Below are positions 62,839 to 64,000 of a stretch of 64,000 nucleotides of DNA, in pieces. Position 1 is the first letter of the stretch; every line of letters begins with the position of its first letter. A model generated the notes under the pieces. The model made no database searches. It was not told the DNA's origin and was given only the letters and a program-made list of their open reading frames with translations. This DNA comes from Chloroflexota bacterium (lineage in GTDB: Bacteria > Chloroflexota > Anaerolineae > Anaerolineales > Villigracilaceae). Position numbers and translations under genes: made by a program. The DNA lies in assembly GCA_021414245.1 (NCBI GenBank), contig JAIOOU010000007.1:124001-188000 (forward strand), given 5' to 3'.

Positions 62839-64000
62839 TTATTTGAAGAAATGGTTAAATGTCCACTCGATGTTTTGGATCAAATGCGGATTGTAGATCC
62901 GGATCCGGTGCAGGTTGCTTGAATAACAGATCAAAAAGCTGATGATCACAGTATAGGCCCAGAGGCCCGTGCCGGCAATTGAATAAATGGATTTCGCCGT
63001 GGGCCTGGCTTTGAGGGATTCGAGTCCCTGCCAGAAGCCGATACAGGTCAATAGGGACAGGGCTGGCAGCAGGTCCAGCAGGTAGCGCATGGTAAGGTAG
63101 AAAAAGAACAGCAGGGTCAAAAAAAGCAGCAGGGAGGAACCTGCCAGGGAGACAGTGATCCAGCGGATATTCTTTTGACTGCCCACGGCTGCCAGAAGCG
63201 CGAAGATCAGAAACGGACTGCCAACGAGCATCCCGGTGACCTCCTCCGCGTAGTAATCGTATATATGCGGGTTGTAACTTTCATACCAGGCCGGGCCGCC
63301 CCAACGGGTGGCTTTGAAGAAGGGGAAGGTGGGCTTGGCCTCGAAGGGGTTTAACAGCAATTTATACAGGTTGGGTGGAGCATAAGCGGCCGAAAAAGAT
63401 TCATTCAAGGTTTCATGGATATCCGTCTGTGTCAGTTGATAGCCCAGGCCGAATTCTGTGAACGAATCGAAGCGGGCATGGTTGTACCAGCCATAGGCGG
63501 CCGCACCCAACGCAAGAGGCAGGGCCAAGGCGAAAATGAATTGTACCGCCTGCGGGCGGTAACCTTTCACTGCCCGGATCAGGACCAGCAAGGCCAGAAA
63601 GGCGATCGGGATGACGAGGGTGGTGCGTGAGCCGACCGATAATGCAAAGAAGGTCCCGGCAAGAATCAGGCGTGAGATGGAGGGTTTATTGAATGCCGTG
63701 AACAACCAATAAAGTCCGCCGATGAAAAAGAACTGCGCGCTGACAAGAGCCGCTTCATAGATGCGCGGCTCGAGCAGCATATAGAGGATGGGGTTGATCA
63801 GGCCGATGAAGGAAATGCTTAATGCAATGGCCCAGACCGGCAGTTCCTGAAAATAGTTTTTCCGAAGCTCCAGAATGAGTAGGATCTGAAAAGCCAGCAG
63901 GCCAACCATGAAGGCAAAACTCAGGATATTGTCCGGGACAGGTTGGAAATAAAACGGTTTCACCAATGCCAGGAGCAGCGCCGGGACCGGCCCCCAGTAT
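62839..64000 (-). CDS. ArnT/PMT-like membrane glycosyltransferase (N-terminus outside window)
   Basis: The frame is open to the window edge and reads YWGPVPALLLAL before the first internal start candidate, so the gene continues upstream. About 386 codons are visible with about 10 membrane helices and a periplasmic loop. The layout (YWGPVPALLL, FTEFGLGYQL, PHIYDYY) suggests a dolichyl- or polyprenyl-phosphate-dependent GT-C glycosyltransferase of the ArnT/PMT type. The C-terminal end (WTFNHFFK) is complete. The substrate is unknown. Confidence 0.8.
   Translation of the reverse strand, partial: YWGPVPALLLALVKPFYFQPVPDNILSFAFMVGLLAFQILLILELRKNYFQELPVWAIALSISFIGLINPILYMLLEPRIYEAALVSAQFFFIGGLYWLFTAFNKPSISRLILAGTFFALSVGSRTTLVIPIAFLALLVLIRAVKGYRPQAVQFIFALALPLALGAAAYGWYNHARFDSFTEFGLGYQLTQTDIHETLNESFSAAYAPPNLYKLLLNPFEAKPTFPFFKATRWGGPAWYESYNPHIYDYYAEEVTGMLVGSPFLIFALLAAVGSQKNIRWITVSLAGSSLLLFLTLLFFFYLTMRYLLDLLPALSLLTCIGFWQGLESLKARPTAKSIYSIAGTGLWAYTVIISFLICYSSNLHRIRIYNPHLIQNIEWTFNHFFK

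Overview
The window looks like a chromosomal segment of a Chloroflexota bacterium, most likely class Anaerolineae. This is inferred from gene content and protein style, not from a marker gene: DUF3048, CapA-like and serpin lipoproteins, a MoxR/DUF58/DUF4129 operon, an orphan Flp pilin, a FabL-type enoyl reductase, and a 104-bp intergenic repeat ending in GTCATTGCGAGG. Genes are densely packed, many overlap by ATGA, and base composition is moderate. I see no phage, insertion sequence, CRISPR array or rRNA operon. One tRNA gene (Val, CAC) is present.

Positions 1-12.8 kb are a complete Kdp high-affinity potassium uptake region. On the + strand lies a chain of a 32-residue membrane peptide, kdpF, kdpA, kdpB, an unrecognised 134-residue membrane protein, kdpC, kdpD and kdpE. 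Divergent from it, on the - strand, is a second KdpDE-type pair whose kinase lacks the KdpD and Usp cytoplasmic domains, followed by a separate small protein with a Usp-like domain and two membrane helices. An 11-bp phased direct repeat lies between the two units.

Positions 12.9-24.4 kb run on the - strand: tRNA-Val, a LysM/M23 peptidase, an SRAP (HMCES/YedK) protein, a PAS/GAF histidine kinase overlapping selB, a coiled-coil protein, and three membrane proteins related to the antiporter subunits of complex I and Mrp without any redox subunit.

Positions 24.5-32.1 kb run on the + strand: a DUF3048 lipoprotein, a zinc-ribbon membrane protein, a MenC-like enolase-superfamily enzyme, two tandem CapA-like lipoproteins and a diguanylate cyclase. 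Positions 32.1-36.5 kb (-) hold fabL, a DUF309 protein and a fusion of a major-facilitator transporter, HEAT repeats and a cyclic-nucleotide-binding domain. Positions 36.5-40.7 kb (+) hold a MoxR/DUF58/DUF4129 operon.

Positions 40.7-52.2 kb are mixed: a P-loop kinase, a class III aminotransferase, a Flp pilin too short for ordinary ORF calling, a Ser/Thr kinase with an RskA-like sensor tail, a CinA-type amidohydrolase with a nucleosidase, a serpin, a GNAT, an MFS transporter, and an SPFH protein paired with an NAD-kinase-like protein. Positions 52.2-64 kb are mostly - strand: metG, the repeat, a 29-codon ORF with its own promoter and terminator, membrane proteins, a GT87 mannosyltransferase, DUF177, a polyprenyl diphosphate synthase, tatD, a phosphohexomutase, an HhH/coiled-coil membrane protein and an edge-truncated glycosyltransferase.

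Convergent genes are usually separated by strong bidirectional hairpin terminators. Several genes have a -10 box only 6-7 nt before the start codon and no Shine-Dalgarno sequence, which suggests leaderless mRNAs.
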